Numbered from the stretch's first letter, positions 24,471 through 33,340 are shown. The stretch: DNA of 64,000 nucleotides from Chryseobacterium sp. JM1 (GCF_000737715.1 NZ_JPRN01000002.1:434001-498000); one strand, 5' to 3'. Translations and numbers: made by a program. Notes: generated from the sequence alone by a model not told the origin.

Positions 24471-25091
24471 ATGAAATACTTTTTTCTGCTATTAATGACT
24501 GCAACATCGTGGGCAATAGCACAAAAGCCATGCGGATTTAAAGACGGACTTCAGGAAGGATCCTGCAAAGATTTCTACGAAAACGGACAGGTAAAACAGG
24601 TCGTTGAATGGAAAAAGGGGAAAATAGAAGGAGAAGCAGTCTATTATTATGATAACGGAAAGATACAGGCCAAAGGGGAAAATAAAAAAGGTCATAAAGC
24701 AAAAGAATGGTCTTATTATGACAAAAATGGAGTGCTGACCTCCAAAGAAATCTTCAGAAATGGAGAGAAAAATGTATATGACGACAGCTCACTGGCTACT
24801 TTTTACTCTCCTGCAGGAAAAATAACCGAAATTTCCAACTACAGAATGGGCAAACTGCATGGGGAAACCAAACTGTTTCATGAAGACGGAAAATCTGTAA
24901 AACAGATCGGGCAATATGACAACGGACTGGCTGTCGGAAAGTGGAAAGCACTCTATCCATCAGGAAAGGTGCAGCGCGAAACAGAATTCGCCAACGATAA
25001 ATGGAATGGCAACAGGGTTCACTACCGTGAAGACGGAAGCGTTGAAAAGACGGAGGTCTACAGAGACGGAAAATTAATCTCAACAAAATAA
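24471..25091 (+). CDS. YwqK-family MORN-like repeat protein
   Basis: The 206-residue protein has a signal peptide (about 1-18, ending ATSWAIAQ). About seven 22-24-residue repeats follow of the form G-x-Y-x-NG-x-h-x-GKW, for example YYYDNGKIQAKGENKKG, YYDKNGVLTSKEIFRNGE and ALYPSGKVQRETEFANDKWNG. Databases name this family YwqK antitoxin, but no toxin gene is next to it and the signal peptide puts it outside the cytoplasm. The RNA methyltransferase gene follows at once. Confidence 0.85.
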   Translation: MKYFFLLLMTATSWAIAQKPCGFKDGLQEGSCKDFYENGQVKQVVEWKKGKIEGEAVYYYDNGKIQAKGENKKGHKAKEWSYYDKNGVLTSKEIFRNGEKNVYDDSSLATFYSPAGKITEISNYRMGKLHGETKLFHEDGKSVKQIGQYDNGLAVGKWKALYPSGKVQRETEFANDKWNGNRVHYREDGSVEKTEVYRDGKLISTK

Positions 25092-25096
25092 AACAA

Positions 25097-25627
25097 TTGG
25101 TACAGAAACTAAAACTGGAAGAACTGAACAGAATAGATGTAGAAACATTTAAGAAGGTCGAGAAGATTCCATTGGTCATTATTTTAGACAATCTCAGAAG
25201 CATGCACAATGTAGGGGCATCATTCAGAACGGCGGATGCTTTTCTGATCGAAAAAATTATTCTTTGCGGTATTACGCCACAACCGCCTCACCGTGAGATC
25301 CATAAGGCTGCACTCGGAGCTACAGAAAGTGTAGACTGGGGTCATGAAAGTGATATTAATACAGCCATTAGTGATTATAAAAGCCGTGGCTATGAGATTA
25401 TTGGAATCGAGCAAACGACAGATAGCGTGATGATTACGAATTTCAGCATAGACAAATCAAAGAAATATGCTTTGATTTTAGGAAATGAAGTGGAAGGAAT
25501 AAGCGATGAAGCGCTCCCGAATATTGACACATTTCTGGAAATTCCTCAGCTGGGAACCAAACACTCTCTGAATGTAAGTGTATGCGGTGGAATTGTGATG
25601 TGGGAATTTGCAAAAGCCCTAAAATAA
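25097..25627 (+). CDS. SpoU/TrmH-family RNA 2'-O-methyltransferase
   Basis: The 176-residue SPOUT enzyme shows the three family motifs: VIILDNLRSMHNVGASFRTA (motif 1, with Asn and Arg), YALILGNEVEGIS (motif 2) and LEIPQLGTKHSLNVSVCGGI (motif 3), which build the knotted SAM site. It methylates a ribose in tRNA or rRNA. A TTG start at 25097 is used because the first in-frame ATG falls inside motif 1. It begins 5 bp after the YwqK-like gene. The exact RNA target is unknown. Confidence 0.88.
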   Translation: MVQKLKLEELNRIDVETFKKVEKIPLVIILDNLRSMHNVGASFRTADAFLIEKIILCGITPQPPHREIHKAALGATESVDWGHESDINTAISDYKSRGYEIIGIEQTTDSVMITNFSIDKSKKYALILGNEVEGISDEALPNIDTFLEIPQLGTKHSLNVSVCGGIVMWEFAKALK

Positions 25628-25629
25628 AA

Positions 25630-25663
25630 AAACTGCATATGTCCTTAAAAGACAGTGCAGTTT
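25630..25663. terminator. Stem-loop after the methyltransferase gene
   Basis: AAACTGCA and TGCAGTTT pair across an interrupted 18-nt loop that holds GTC/GAC. The T-run is on the minus side only, so it is a weak terminator on the plus strand. It may instead protect the 3' end. Confidence 0.4.
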
Positions 25664-25814
25664 GAAATAAATCTAATAAAAAGTAAAAATGAAAGGCGAC
25701 AAAGGTACCTTTTTTTTCTTTACAAACAAATTTTGACATCACTTTTTTCTTTTTTCCTGAAAAAAAGTGGTATTTTGAGAAAAAGTTTCATTTAATTTTT
25801 TATAAATTAGCACA

Positions 25815-26465
25815 ATGTTTATCAAGGATTATATCTCAAAAGACTTTCCGTGTTTTAGCCTGACTGACTCAATAGAATCAGCGAGGAACACATTAGAGGA
25901 TTTCGGATATTCCCACATTTTCATCAAAAAATCTCATCACTTCTACGGAGCTATCGCAGAAGACTTTCTATATGAAGGTGAAGGAACCCTGAAAGATCTT
26001 GAACACCAGATTGAGCGTTTTGCCATTCTGGAGGACAATAATATTATGGACAGCATCCGTCTGTTCTATACTTTCAGTGCCAACGTGATCCCGGTGATTA
26101 ATAAGAATGAAAAGTATCTCGGGTACATCACCTGCGAAGATATTTTTCAGAATCTTTCCCGCTATCCCCTGTTTTCAGAGACTGGAGCTATCCTTACGAT
26201 AGAAACGCCGGCCAGAAAATATTCGATGACAGAGATCGCCAACATTGTGGAAAGCAATAACTCGAAGTTTTATGGTGGATTTATCACCTTTATGTCCGAT
26301 GAAGTGATTCATGTGACGATAAAGATCAGCAATGAAAATCTCTCCTCTATAGACGCTACTTTTGACAGGTACGATTACAGAATTGTTGAAAAATATTATT
26401 CTGACGAAAAATCTGATCTGTTTAAAGACCGGTTCGGATTTTTCCAAAAATTCATAGAAATATAA
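25815..26465 (+). CDS. CBS-domain protein (AcuB-like)
   Basis: The 216-residue cytoplasmic protein has two CBS motifs in the first about 125 residues (DSIESARNTLEDFGYSHIFI and NNIMDSIRLFYTFSANVIPV, then KYLGYITCEDIFQNL). An ACT-like C-terminal part follows (LTIETPARKYSMTEIANIVE, then VIHVTIKISNENLSSIDATF). CBS pairs bind adenosyl nucleotides and would regulate a partner. It is 1 bp upstream of NAD kinase, so the two are co-transcribed. Confidence 0.88.
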   Translation: MFIKDYISKDFPCFSLTDSIESARNTLEDFGYSHIFIKKSHHFYGAIAEDFLYEGEGTLKDLEHQIERFAILEDNNIMDSIRLFYTFSANVIPVINKNEKYLGYITCEDIFQNLSRYPLFSETGAILTIETPARKYSMTEIANIVESNNSKFYGGFITFMSDEVIHVTIKISNENLSSIDATFDRYDYRIVEKYYSDEKSDLFKDRFGFFQKFIEI

Positions 26466-26466
26466 C

Positions 26467-27333
26467 ATGAAGGCAGCCATATATTCTCAGAAAAAAGACC
26501 TCGATACTTTTTTATATTTAAGCAAGTTTATTTCAGAACTTGAAACCAGAGGCGTAAAATCTGTTCTGTACGATGAAATGGCTGAAGCACTTCAGTTCTC
26601 AAAGATATTTGAAACATTCAACAACAAACAGGACCTTCTGGATAAGGAGGTAGACCTTTTCTTTACTTTCGGAGGAGACGGAACCATCGTGAATTCCCTG
26701 ACTTTTATTGAAGACCTGGAGATCCCGATCGTGGGTGTCAATACCGGTAGATTAGGTTTTCTGGCGAGTTTTACCAAAGAAGAAGCATTCAAAGAACTTG
26801 ATGCCATCTTAAAAGGTGATGTGAAAACCAGCCGCCGTGCTGTAATTGAAGTGGTTTCTCCAAGATCTGACGATTTTTTCCCGTATGCATTGAATGATGT
26901 TACCGTTTCCAGAAAGGAAACCACCTCTATGATTACGGTAGATTCTTATATTAACGATGAATTTTTGAATGTTTTCTGGGGTGACGGGGTTATCGTTTCC
27001 ACGCCTACAGGATCTACGGCTTATTCATTAAGCTGTGGCGGACCGATCATTTCTCCGAACAACGAAAATTTTGTCATTACTCCCATCGCTCCCCACAATC
27101 TGAATGTAAGACCTTTGGTGGTGAATGACAGGGTGGAAATTAAGTTTAGAGTGGAAAGCAGAGTGCCGCAGTATTCTCTTTCGCTGGACTCAAGACTGAT
27201 ACATATAGAAACCGATAAAGAAATTATCATCAAAAAGGCAGATTTCCAGATCCTTCTGGTGCAGCCCAACCATTTGAGTTTCTACGAAACAATCCGTCAG
27301 AAGCTGCTTTGGGGCAGGGACAAAAGAAATTAG
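26467..27333 (+). CDS. nadK: NAD kinase
   Basis: The 288-residue cytoplasmic enzyme phosphorylates NAD to NADP. FTFGGDGTIVNSL holds the GGDGT motif (Asp general base) at about residues 71-83. VGVNTGRLGFLASF and DGVIVSTPTGSTAYSLSCGG with GGPIISP are the conserved NAD-binding segments. Length is normal. It starts 1 bp after the CBS gene, suggesting that nucleotide sensing and NADP supply are linked in this operon; that is inference. Confidence 0.97.
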   Translation: MKAAIYSQKKDLDTFLYLSKFISELETRGVKSVLYDEMAEALQFSKIFETFNNKQDLLDKEVDLFFTFGGDGTIVNSLTFIEDLEIPIVGVNTGRLGFLASFTKEEAFKELDAILKGDVKTSRRAVIEVVSPRSDDFFPYALNDVTVSRKETTSMITVDSYINDEFLNVFWGDGVIVSTPTGSTAYSLSCGGPIISPNNENFVITPIAPHNLNVRPLVVNDRVEIKFRVESRVPQYSLSLDSRLIHIETDKEIIIKKADFQILLVQPNHLSFYETIRQKLLWGRDKRN

Positions 27334-27404
27334 TAATTCCTCAAAAATGATTACCTTTACAGGAATTTTAAAAACGCCTAATAATTTAAAATAAAAAGTA
27401 AAAC

Positions 27405-28475
27405 ATGAGCAGAATTTTTCCGGCAGGAGTTGCCACAGGTCAATTAGTTACTGATATTTTTCAGTACGCTAAAGAAAACAAATTTGCACTGCCTGCAGTA
27501 AACGTAATTGGTTCAAGCAATGTAAACGCTGTTATGGAAACCGCAGCGAAATTAAACTCTCCTGTAATTATCCAGTTTTCAAACGGTGGAGCAGCTTTCA
27601 ACGCAGGAAAAGGACTCAACAACGATGGTCAGAAAGCAGCTATTTTAGGATCTATCGCCGGAGCAAAACATATTCATACTCTTGCAGAAGCTTACGGAGC
27701 AACTGTGATTTTACATACAGACCACTGTGCTAAGAAATTATTACCTTGGATCGACGGATTATTAGATGCAAGTGAAGAGCATTACAAGCAGACAGGAAAA
27801 TCTCTTTATTCTTCTCACATGCTGGATCTTTCTGAAGAATCTCTGGAAGAAAATCTTGAAATTTCAGCTCAATATTTCGAAAGAATGGCTAAAATGCAGA
27901 TGACTTTAGAAGTTGAGATCGGTGTTACAGGTGGAGAAGAAGACGGTGTAGACAATTCTGATGTAGACAACTCTAAACTATATACTCAACCGGAAGATAT
28001 CGCGTATACTTACGAAAAATTAAAAGCGATTTCTGACAACTTTACCATTGCTGCTGCTTTCGGTAACGTACACGGAGTTTACAAGCCAGGAAACGTGGTT
28101 CTTACCCCAAAAATCCTTGACAACTCTCAGAAATATGTTCAGGAGAAATTCGGAACAGCGGACAAGCCGATTAACTTTGTATTCCACGGAGGTTCAGGAT
28201 CTACTTTAGAAGAGATCAGAGAAGCTATCGACTATGGAGTAATCAAAATGAATATTGACACTGACCTTCAGTTCGCTTACACGGAAGGGGTTAGAGATTA
28301 TATGGTTAACAATATTGATTATTTAAGAGCTCAGATCGGAAACCCGGAAGGAGAAGAAAAACCTAACAAGAAATTCTACGACCCAAGAGTCTGGGTAAGA
28401 AAAGGTGAGGAAACTTTCTCTACAAGACTGGTTCAGGCGTTTGAAGACTTAAATAACGTAAATACTTTAAAATAA
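27405..28475 (+). CDS. fbaA: Class II fructose-bisphosphate aldolase
   Basis: The 356-residue glycolytic enzyme splits fructose 1,6-bisphosphate. ILHTDHCAKKLLPWIDGLL carries the catalytic Asp and a zinc His. GNVHGVYKPGNV and NFVFHGGSGSTLEEI hold the remaining zinc His residues and the phosphate loop, and VIKMNIDTDLQFAY completes the barrel. It matches the longer FbaA-type class IIA (about 355 residues). An approximately 100-bp gap with an imperfect CTTTATACATTTTACTTTTT repeat follows before accD. Confidence 0.97.
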   Translation: MSRIFPAGVATGQLVTDIFQYAKENKFALPAVNVIGSSNVNAVMETAAKLNSPVIIQFSNGGAAFNAGKGLNNDGQKAAILGSIAGAKHIHTLAEAYGATVILHTDHCAKKLLPWIDGLLDASEEHYKQTGKSLYSSHMLDLSEESLEENLEISAQYFERMAKMQMTLEVEIGVTGGEEDGVDNSDVDNSKLYTQPEDIAYTYEKLKAISDNFTIAAAFGNVHGVYKPGNVVLTPKILDNSQKYVQEKFGTADKPINFVFHGGSGSTLEEIREAIDYGVIKMNIDTDLQFAYTEGVRDYMVNNIDYLRAQIGNPEGEEKPNKKFYDPRVWVRKGEETFSTRLVQAFEDLNNVNTLK

Positions 28476-28572
28476 TTTTTTGTAAAAAGCAGAATGTATA
28501 AAGTACAAAGTAGATTTAATGCTTTTGTCTTTATACATTTTACTTTTTACATGATACTTTAATACAAACAAA

Positions 28573-29427
28573 ATGGCATTCGACTGGTTTAAAAGAAAAG
28601 CAAAAAACATTACCACCTCTACTGATGAAAAAAAGGATGTTCCCAAAGGCCTTTGGCATCAGACTCCATCAGGAAAAATAGTGGAGCATGATGAATTGAG
28701 AAGAAACAGCTACGTTTCTCCTGAAGACGGATTTCACGTAAGAATAGGAAGTGCAGAATTTTTTGAGATCCTTTTTGACGAAGGTAAGTTCACTGAACTG
28801 GATGCCAATGTTGAAAGTATTGACATCTTAAACTTCAAGGATACAAAACCTTATAAAGACCGTCTGAAAGAAGTAAGAGCAAAAACAAAACTTACAGACT
28901 CTATCAGAAATGCAGTAGGAACCGTAAAAGGAACTGAAATGGTGGTTTCATGTATGGATTTCGCCTTTATCGGTGGATCTTTGGGTTCTGTAATGGGTGA
29001 AAAAATCAGAAGAGCAGTAGATTACTGTATCGCCAACAAACTTCCGTACATGATCATCTGTCAGTCCGGAGGAGCGAGAATGCAGGAAGCCACTTACTCT
29101 CTGATGCAGCTTGCCAAAGTACAGGCTAAGCTTGCTCAGCTTTCTGAAGCAGGACTTTTATACATCGCTTACCTTTGTGACCCTACTTTTGGAGGAATCA
29201 CGGCTTCTTTCGCTATGACAGCAGATATTATCATGGCTGAGCCGGGAGCACTGATCGGGTTTGCAGGTCCGAGAGTAATCCGTGAGACGATCGGAAGAGA
29301 CCTTCCGGAAGGTTTCCAGACCTCTGAATTCCTACAGGAAAAAGGATTTGTAGATTTCATCGTAAAAAGAACTGAAATTAAAGATACGGTCGCTAAAACA
29401 GTTAATTTATTAGCTGCAAAAGCATAA
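28573..29427 (+). CDS. accD: Acetyl-CoA carboxylase carboxyltransferase subunit beta
   Basis: The 284-residue AccD makes malonyl-CoA with AccA from carboxy-biotin. The crotonase-like core is intact: [60 protein letters not shown] and [13 protein letters not shown]. The N-terminal zinc ribbon of the E. coli protein is present as a segment ([17 protein letters not shown], then [15 protein letters not shown]) but none of its four cysteines remains. Other ACC subunits are elsewhere. A terminator follows. Confidence 0.96.
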   Translation: MAFDWFKRKAKNITTSTDEKKDVPKGLWHQTPSGKIVEHDELRRNSYVSPEDGFHVRIGSAEFFEILFDEGKFTELDANVESIDILNFKDTKPYKDRLKEVRAKTKLTDSIRNAVGTVKGTEMVVSCMDFAFIGGSLGSVMGEKIRRAVDYCIANKLPYMIICQSGGARMQEATYSLMQLAKVQAKLAQLSEAGLLYIAYLCDPTFGGITASFAMTADIIMAEPGALIGFAGPRVIRETIGRDLPEGFQTSEFLQEKGFVDFIVKRTEIKDTVAKTVNLLAAKA

Positions 29428-29448
29428 GATCTGTAACAAACACTATAC

Positions 29449-29480
29449 AATCTCTCTCTAATTAGGGAGAGATTTTTATT
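29449..29480 (+). terminator. Rho-independent terminator
   Basis: AATCTCTCTC and GGGAGAGATT form a stem with a 6-nt loop and run into TTTATTT after accD. The next ATG is only 2 bp further on. Confidence 0.75.
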
Positions 29481-29481
29481 T

Positions 29482-29994
29482 ATGAGGACTTTTAAGATTT
29501 TTTTTAATACCATCCGAAGCATGAGCCTGAAAAAGATCATGCGTCTTTTATCGCTTCTCCTTCCCCATCCTCTTTTTGCATTATTAAGTTTTCATGCAAC
29601 GGTACAGGCTTTTGCCATTGCCCAGAAAAAGTTTCCTAAAACGGCATCTAACAACGGAATAGGAAATGCTTTCAGACATGCGCTTTGGTGCTGTTTCATC
29701 ATGATGTACTGCTGCAAGGTGTCTTCACCGGAAAAAGCACTGAGTTTCTGCAAAAGAATAACCGATATGCATGAAGAACTCTTTCCTAATCAGCCTTTGG
29801 AAACGAAAATGGATCTTCACAACAACAAAATCGGCATGGATTATTTCATGGAACTGCTGCCGGGAATTCACCGCCAGTTTTTTGAAAAGAATTTTTTCAT
29901 CGACAGCCTTGCCAGGAAAATGGATGACGCCAAGGTTTTGAAAAGCCTGGACGATGACTTTGAGGGATATCTGGTTTATCTTGATGAAAAATAA
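29482..29994 (+). CDS. DUF6973-domain protein
   Basis: The 170-residue protein has a hydrophobic N-terminal stretch (LSLLLPHPLFALLSFHATV, about 22-40) and a helical body with ASNNGIGNAFRHALWCCFIM, DMHEELFPNQPLETKMDLHN and NKIGMDYFMELLPG. These regularly spaced His/Asn/Glu residues match the uncharacterised DUF6973 family of Bacteroidota. The ATG at 29482 abuts the accD terminator; an internal ATG at 29521 is possible. The role is unknown; metal binding is conceivable from the His/Asp set. Confidence 0.75.
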   Translation: MRTFKIFFNTIRSMSLKKIMRLLSLLLPHPLFALLSFHATVQAFAIAQKKFPKTASNNGIGNAFRHALWCCFIMMYCCKVSSPEKALSFCKRITDMHEELFPNQPLETKMDLHNNKIGMDYFMELLPGIHRQFFEKNFFIDSLARKMDDAKVLKSLDDDFEGYLVYLDEK

Positions 29995-30088
29995 TAAATA
30001 ACCTTTTCATTGGTTACTAAAGTGAATTTCTGCCTTTATGATGTTTATATCAAAAAAACATTTACATTTAGCACTAATTCACAATTCC

Positions 30089-30913
30089 ATGAAAAATACG
30101 CTACTATTAATCATTATATTTTGTGTTTCATTTTGTAAATCTCAAAATATAAGACATGACAAAGAAGTAAATGTTCTTTTTATTGGAAATAGTTTAACCT
30201 ATTTTCATGATATGCCGAAAATGCTTCAAACCATGTTGAACGAAACCGATCAACATTTTAAAATCTATCAAAGTACTTTTCCTGGTATGTCTTTGTCTGA
30301 TCATCTTGATGAAATTATTGTAGCCCGGACTGAAAACATGGTAAATACACGAAAAAAGACCGGATCCGAAACTACGGAGACAGAGAAAATGATTGCCGAA
30401 AGAAATTGGGATGTCATTATTTTGCAGACCGGACAAGTAAGTATTTTAATTCCTGAGGATAGAGATCTGGATATTGATTATTCCATAAAGGCAATAAAGA
30501 AACTGGTTTCTAATCCGGACTGTAAATTCATATTATTCACAACATGGGCAGGAAAGGAAAATTACCCACAAAAATACTGCTATCCATCCAAAATAACCCT
30601 TGCCCCGGCATCCTGCTCGCCACTGATTAAAGATTTTGAGCAACATCAGAAATTACTTTCAGAGGGACACAGTTTACTGGCTTCCAAAAATGATTTAATT
30701 CAATCTAAAAACGGTGAAAAGTTTTATGAAGTCATGACAAGATATCCAGATATTGAGCTGTTAGAGGATGATATTCATCCCAATAAAACGGGTTCATTTT
30801 TCAATGCATGCATTTTCTATAGTCTTCTCACCAATAAAGATGCATCACAGCTAAAATATTTAGGGGAAATTAAACCGGAAACAGCCAATAGATTAAAGGA
30901 AATGGCAAAGTAA
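30089..30913 (+). CDS. Secreted SGNH/GDSL-type hydrolase
   Basis: With the ATG at 30089 the 274-residue protein opens with a signal peptide (MKNTLLLIIIFCVSFCKSQN). An upstream ATG (30038) would put 17 polar residues before it. Block I VLFIGNSLTYFHDMPKM carries the nucleophile Ser, block III-like VIILQTGQVS follows, and block V DDIHPNKTGSFF gives the catalytic Asp-x-x-His. This is the SGNH hydrolase set, so it is an esterase or lipase-like enzyme outside the cytoplasm; substrate unknown. Single gene. Confidence 0.85.
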   Translation: MKNTLLLIIIFCVSFCKSQNIRHDKEVNVLFIGNSLTYFHDMPKMLQTMLNETDQHFKIYQSTFPGMSLSDHLDEIIVARTENMVNTRKKTGSETTETEKMIAERNWDVIILQTGQVSILIPEDRDLDIDYSIKAIKKLVSNPDCKFILFTTWAGKENYPQKYCYPSKITLAPASCSPLIKDFEQHQKLLSEGHSLLASKNDLIQSKNGEKFYEVMTRYPDIELLEDDIHPNKTGSFFNACIFYSLLTNKDASQLKYLGEIKPETANRLKEMAK

Positions 30914-31044
30914 AATGCATAGCTATTGGATAACAAAATTGGTGAGGAAATTTTAATTAAAAATCTTGTCTTTTCGACAATCCTGCTTTTTCAATTTCTC
31001 TTTTTAGTAATTTTCACTACATTTAAAATCCAAAATAAAATTAA

Positions 31045-32448
31045 ATGGTCCTCAGCAGAATTTGGTCGGCTTTCATTATCATTGCCATTGGCATTGCCAG
31101 TATAAAATACATTTCGTCTGGCCACTACAAAACCATCTTTAATGATATGGTGGTGGGAAAAGGCGGTGATACAGTTCAAATCGCTTCGCAGCCGATGAAT
31201 ACGCTTACCCCGGTTGTCAGAGACAGCCTGATGAAAAAGAATGATTTTGCGGACAGCAGGATCCATTATAAAACAGATTCTCTTAAACAGAATGTAAAGG
31301 TTTACAGAGTTCAGGAAGCAGACGGCGTGATCGGAACCTCCGAAACGGCAGTTAAGATCTGTATTGGCCTGATCGGAATCATGACCCTGTTCATGGGATT
31401 CATGAGTATTGCTGAAAAAGCAGGAGGAATTAATCTCCTAAGCCGCTTAATTCAACCTTTTTTCTCAAAATTGTTTCCCGATATTCCTAAAAACCATCCG
31501 GCTTTCGGACATATGCTGATGAATTTCAGTGCGAACCTTCTGGGACTGGACAATGCCGCTACTCCATTCGGTTTAAAAGCGATGGAAAGTCTGCAGACGT
31601 TAAACCCCAATAAAGACACTGCCAGCAATTCACAAATCATGTTTCTGTGTCTTCATGCCGGCGGAATGACCTTGATTCCGGTTTCTATTATTGCCATCCG
31701 GGCTTCGATGGGTTCAAAAACACCGACCGATATTTTTCTTCCCTGTATGATCGCAACATTTGCCGCCACTTTAGCCGCCATGATTGTTGTTTCATTATAT
31801 CAAAAAATAAATCTGCTAAAACCTATAGTTCTTGCTTATGTAGGAGGAATTTCAGCCCTTATAGCCTTATTGGTTTTATATCTGGTTCAATTGAGTAAGG
31901 ATGAACTGGATGACTTCAGTAAAGTTTTAAGTAACGGACTGATACTCTTTATCTTTTTAGCCATTGTTCTGGGTGCGGTCTATAAGAAAATTAATGTCTT
32001 TGATGCTTTTATTGAAGGCGCAAAAGAAGGTTTTACCACCTGTGTCAAGATTATTCCTTATTTGGTTGGAATGTTGATTGCTATTTCCCTGCTAAGAACT
32101 TCCGGCGTTTTTGACGTTATTATTGACGGAATGAAATGGGTCGCTTATAACGCCCATCTGGATGCAAGATTTGTAGATGGACTTCCGACTGCTTTAATCA
32201 AGCCATTATCAGGTTCAGGAGCGCGAGGTATGATGGTGGATACGATGGCGACTTTCGGAGCAGACAGTTTCCAGGGTAAATTAGCAGCAGTTCTTCAGGG
32301 AAGCTCAGATACGACGTTTTACGTGATTGCGGTATATTTTGGAGCCGTAGCCGTAAAGAATACGAGATACACGGTAATTGCTATGCTTCTGGCGGATCTG
32401 GTGGGTATTATTACTTCGATTGTGCTGGCGTATTTGTTTTTTGCTTAA
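31045..32448 (+). CDS. SpmA/SpmB-type nucleoside-recognition membrane protein (fused)
   Basis: The 467-residue integral membrane protein joins the two Gate/nucleoside-recognition domains that occur as separate spore-maturation proteins SpmA and SpmB in Bacillus. The first half has GLIGIMTLFMGFMSIAEKAG and MLMNFSANLLGLDNAATPFG. The second half has EGAKEGFTTCVKIIPYLVGM and GSGARGMMVDTMATFGADSF, then GSSDTTFYVIAVYFGAV. About ten to twelve hydrophobic segments are visible. Flavobacteria do not sporulate, so it likely has a transport role. Possible permease; substrate unknown. Confidence 0.88.
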   Translation: MVLSRIWSAFIIIAIGIASIKYISSGHYKTIFNDMVVGKGGDTVQIASQPMNTLTPVVRDSLMKKNDFADSRIHYKTDSLKQNVKVYRVQEADGVIGTSETAVKICIGLIGIMTLFMGFMSIAEKAGGINLLSRLIQPFFSKLFPDIPKNHPAFGHMLMNFSANLLGLDNAATPFGLKAMESLQTLNPNKDTASNSQIMFLCLHAGGMTLIPVSIIAIRASMGSKTPTDIFLPCMIATFAATLAAMIVVSLYQKINLLKPIVLAYVGGISALIALLVLYLVQLSKDELDDFSKVLSNGLILFIFLAIVLGAVYKKINVFDAFIEGAKEGFTTCVKIIPYLVGMLIAISLLRTSGVFDVIIDGMKWVAYNAHLDARFVDGLPTALIKPLSGSGARGMMVDTMATFGADSFQGKLAAVLQGSSDTTFYVIAVYFGAVAVKNTRYTVIAMLLADLVGIITSIVLAYLFFA

Positions 32449-32455
32449 TTTGTTG

Positions 32456-32920
32456 TCAGTTGCTGGTTACTGGTTTTCTAGTTGCCAACTAACTGCATCT
32501 ATGAATTATTAAAAAAACACTTATGAGCTATCTAAAACTTGATATTTATACTATTGCTTTTGACCTGTTTATTGAGACTCATCAGCTTTCATTAAAATTA
32601 CCAAAATACGAATTATATGAGTTGGGAAGCCAACTAAGGAGATCTGCAGATTCTGTAGTGACCAATATCGCTGAAGGTTATGGTAGGAAAAGTTATAAAG
32701 GAGATTTTATCAGATTTCTTATTTATTCACAGGCAAGTTGTGACGAAACAGTAAGCCATTTATCCAAAATAATAAGACTTTATCCAGACCTGATCCCAGA
32801 TTTAAAGGATAAAACAGAACAATATCAACTCTTAGGAGGAAAAATAAATAATTTTATAAAATACGTCCAGTTAAGCTGGCGAACATAAACCACACAACTA
32901 GCAACTAGCAAAGCAACTAA
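32456..32920. repeat. Four-helix-bundle cassette with imperfect inverted flanks
   Basis: AGTTGCTGGTTACTGG and CTAGTTGCCAAC lie before the 121-codon gene, and ACAACTAGCAACTAGCAAAG with CAACTA lies after it, so the reverse complement repeats TAGTTGC motifs on both sides. The composition differs from nearby intergenic DNA. This arrangement suggests a small movable unit inserted between the SpmA/B-type and DUF6483-like genes. Confidence 0.45.
32523..32888 (+). CDS. Four-helix-bundle protein (S23/IVS type)
   Basis: The 121-residue helical protein is of the S23/bAvd-like family: LDIYTIAFDLFIETHQLSLK, LYELGSQLRRSADSVVTNIA, EGYGRKSYKGDFIRFLIYSQ and a last helix with LLGGKINNFIKYVQ. The SVVTNIAEGYGR segment is the family signature. 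Relatives are encoded in 23S rRNA intervening sequences or near diversity-generating retroelements. Neither rRNA nor a reverse transcriptase is in this window. Biological role unknown; TAGTTGC-type repeats flank the gene. Confidence 0.9.
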   Translation: MSYLKLDIYTIAFDLFIETHQLSLKLPKYELYELGSQLRRSADSVVTNIAEGYGRKSYKGDFIRFLIYSQASCDETVSHLSKIIRLYPDLIPDLKDKTEQYQLLGGKINNFIKYVQLSWRT

Positions 32921-32932
32921 ATAAACTCAATT

Positions 32933-33325
32933 ATGATCACAGATAAAGAATTCACATTAAGATTAATACGTCAGTTAACTCAAGCACTGGAAAAACTGAT
33001 TTTAGACAAGCCTGAAGAAAGTTTAATGCAGAAAGAATTAGACTTTGAGTCTTTGATGAAAGATATTTTCAAATTTGATTTTACGGCCCTATCCTCAAAA
33101 ACAAAAGAAGAAATTATAGAAATCGTAAACGAAAGGCAGGAAAGAGACCACAAGGATTATTATGAAATGCTGGGCAACCTGTTCTACTTTAAAGGCAGAG
33201 GAGAAAAAAATAATGAGTTTTTAGACAAGGCAAAAACGTTCTATGAATTGTATCTTCAGACCAGCGGGATTTTCGCATTACCCGTGATCAACAGAATTAA
33301 TGAAATAAAAAAAGCACTTGAATAA
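32933..33325 (+). CDS. DUF6483-like helical protein
   Basis: The 130-residue, wholly helical cytoplasmic protein opens with DKEFTLRLIRQLTQALEKLI. A TPR-like hairpin follows (YYEMLGNLFYFKGRGEKNNE, then AKTFYELYLQTSG). This resembles the DUF6483 group. No catalytic residues are apparent. It follows the four-helix-bundle cassette and shares a bidirectional terminator with tonB, which converges from the right. Function unknown; a protein-interaction role is plausible from the TPR-like pair. Confidence 0.65.
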   Translation: MITDKEFTLRLIRQLTQALEKLILDKPEESLMQKELDFESLMKDIFKFDFTALSSKTKEEIIEIVNERQERDHKDYYEMLGNLFYFKGRGEKNNEFLDKAKTFYELYLQTSGIFALPVINRINEIKKALE

Positions 33326-33340
33326 AGTGCTTTTGTATTT
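33307..33340. terminator. Bidirectional terminator
   Basis: AAAAGCACTT and AAGTGCTTTT form a 10-bp stem with a 5-nt loop, with A-run left and TTTTG right. It overlaps the end of the DUF6483-like gene and ends 1 bp from the tonB stop on the minus strand. Confidence 0.75.

Noticed and set aside
24471..25091. Toxin-antitoxin pair suggested by the YwqK family name
   Set aside because: No toxin-like gene is adjacent and the protein has a signal peptide, so the name is not evidence.
32523..32888. A 23S rRNA intervening sequence
   Set aside because: No rRNA sequence surrounds the four-helix-bundle gene.
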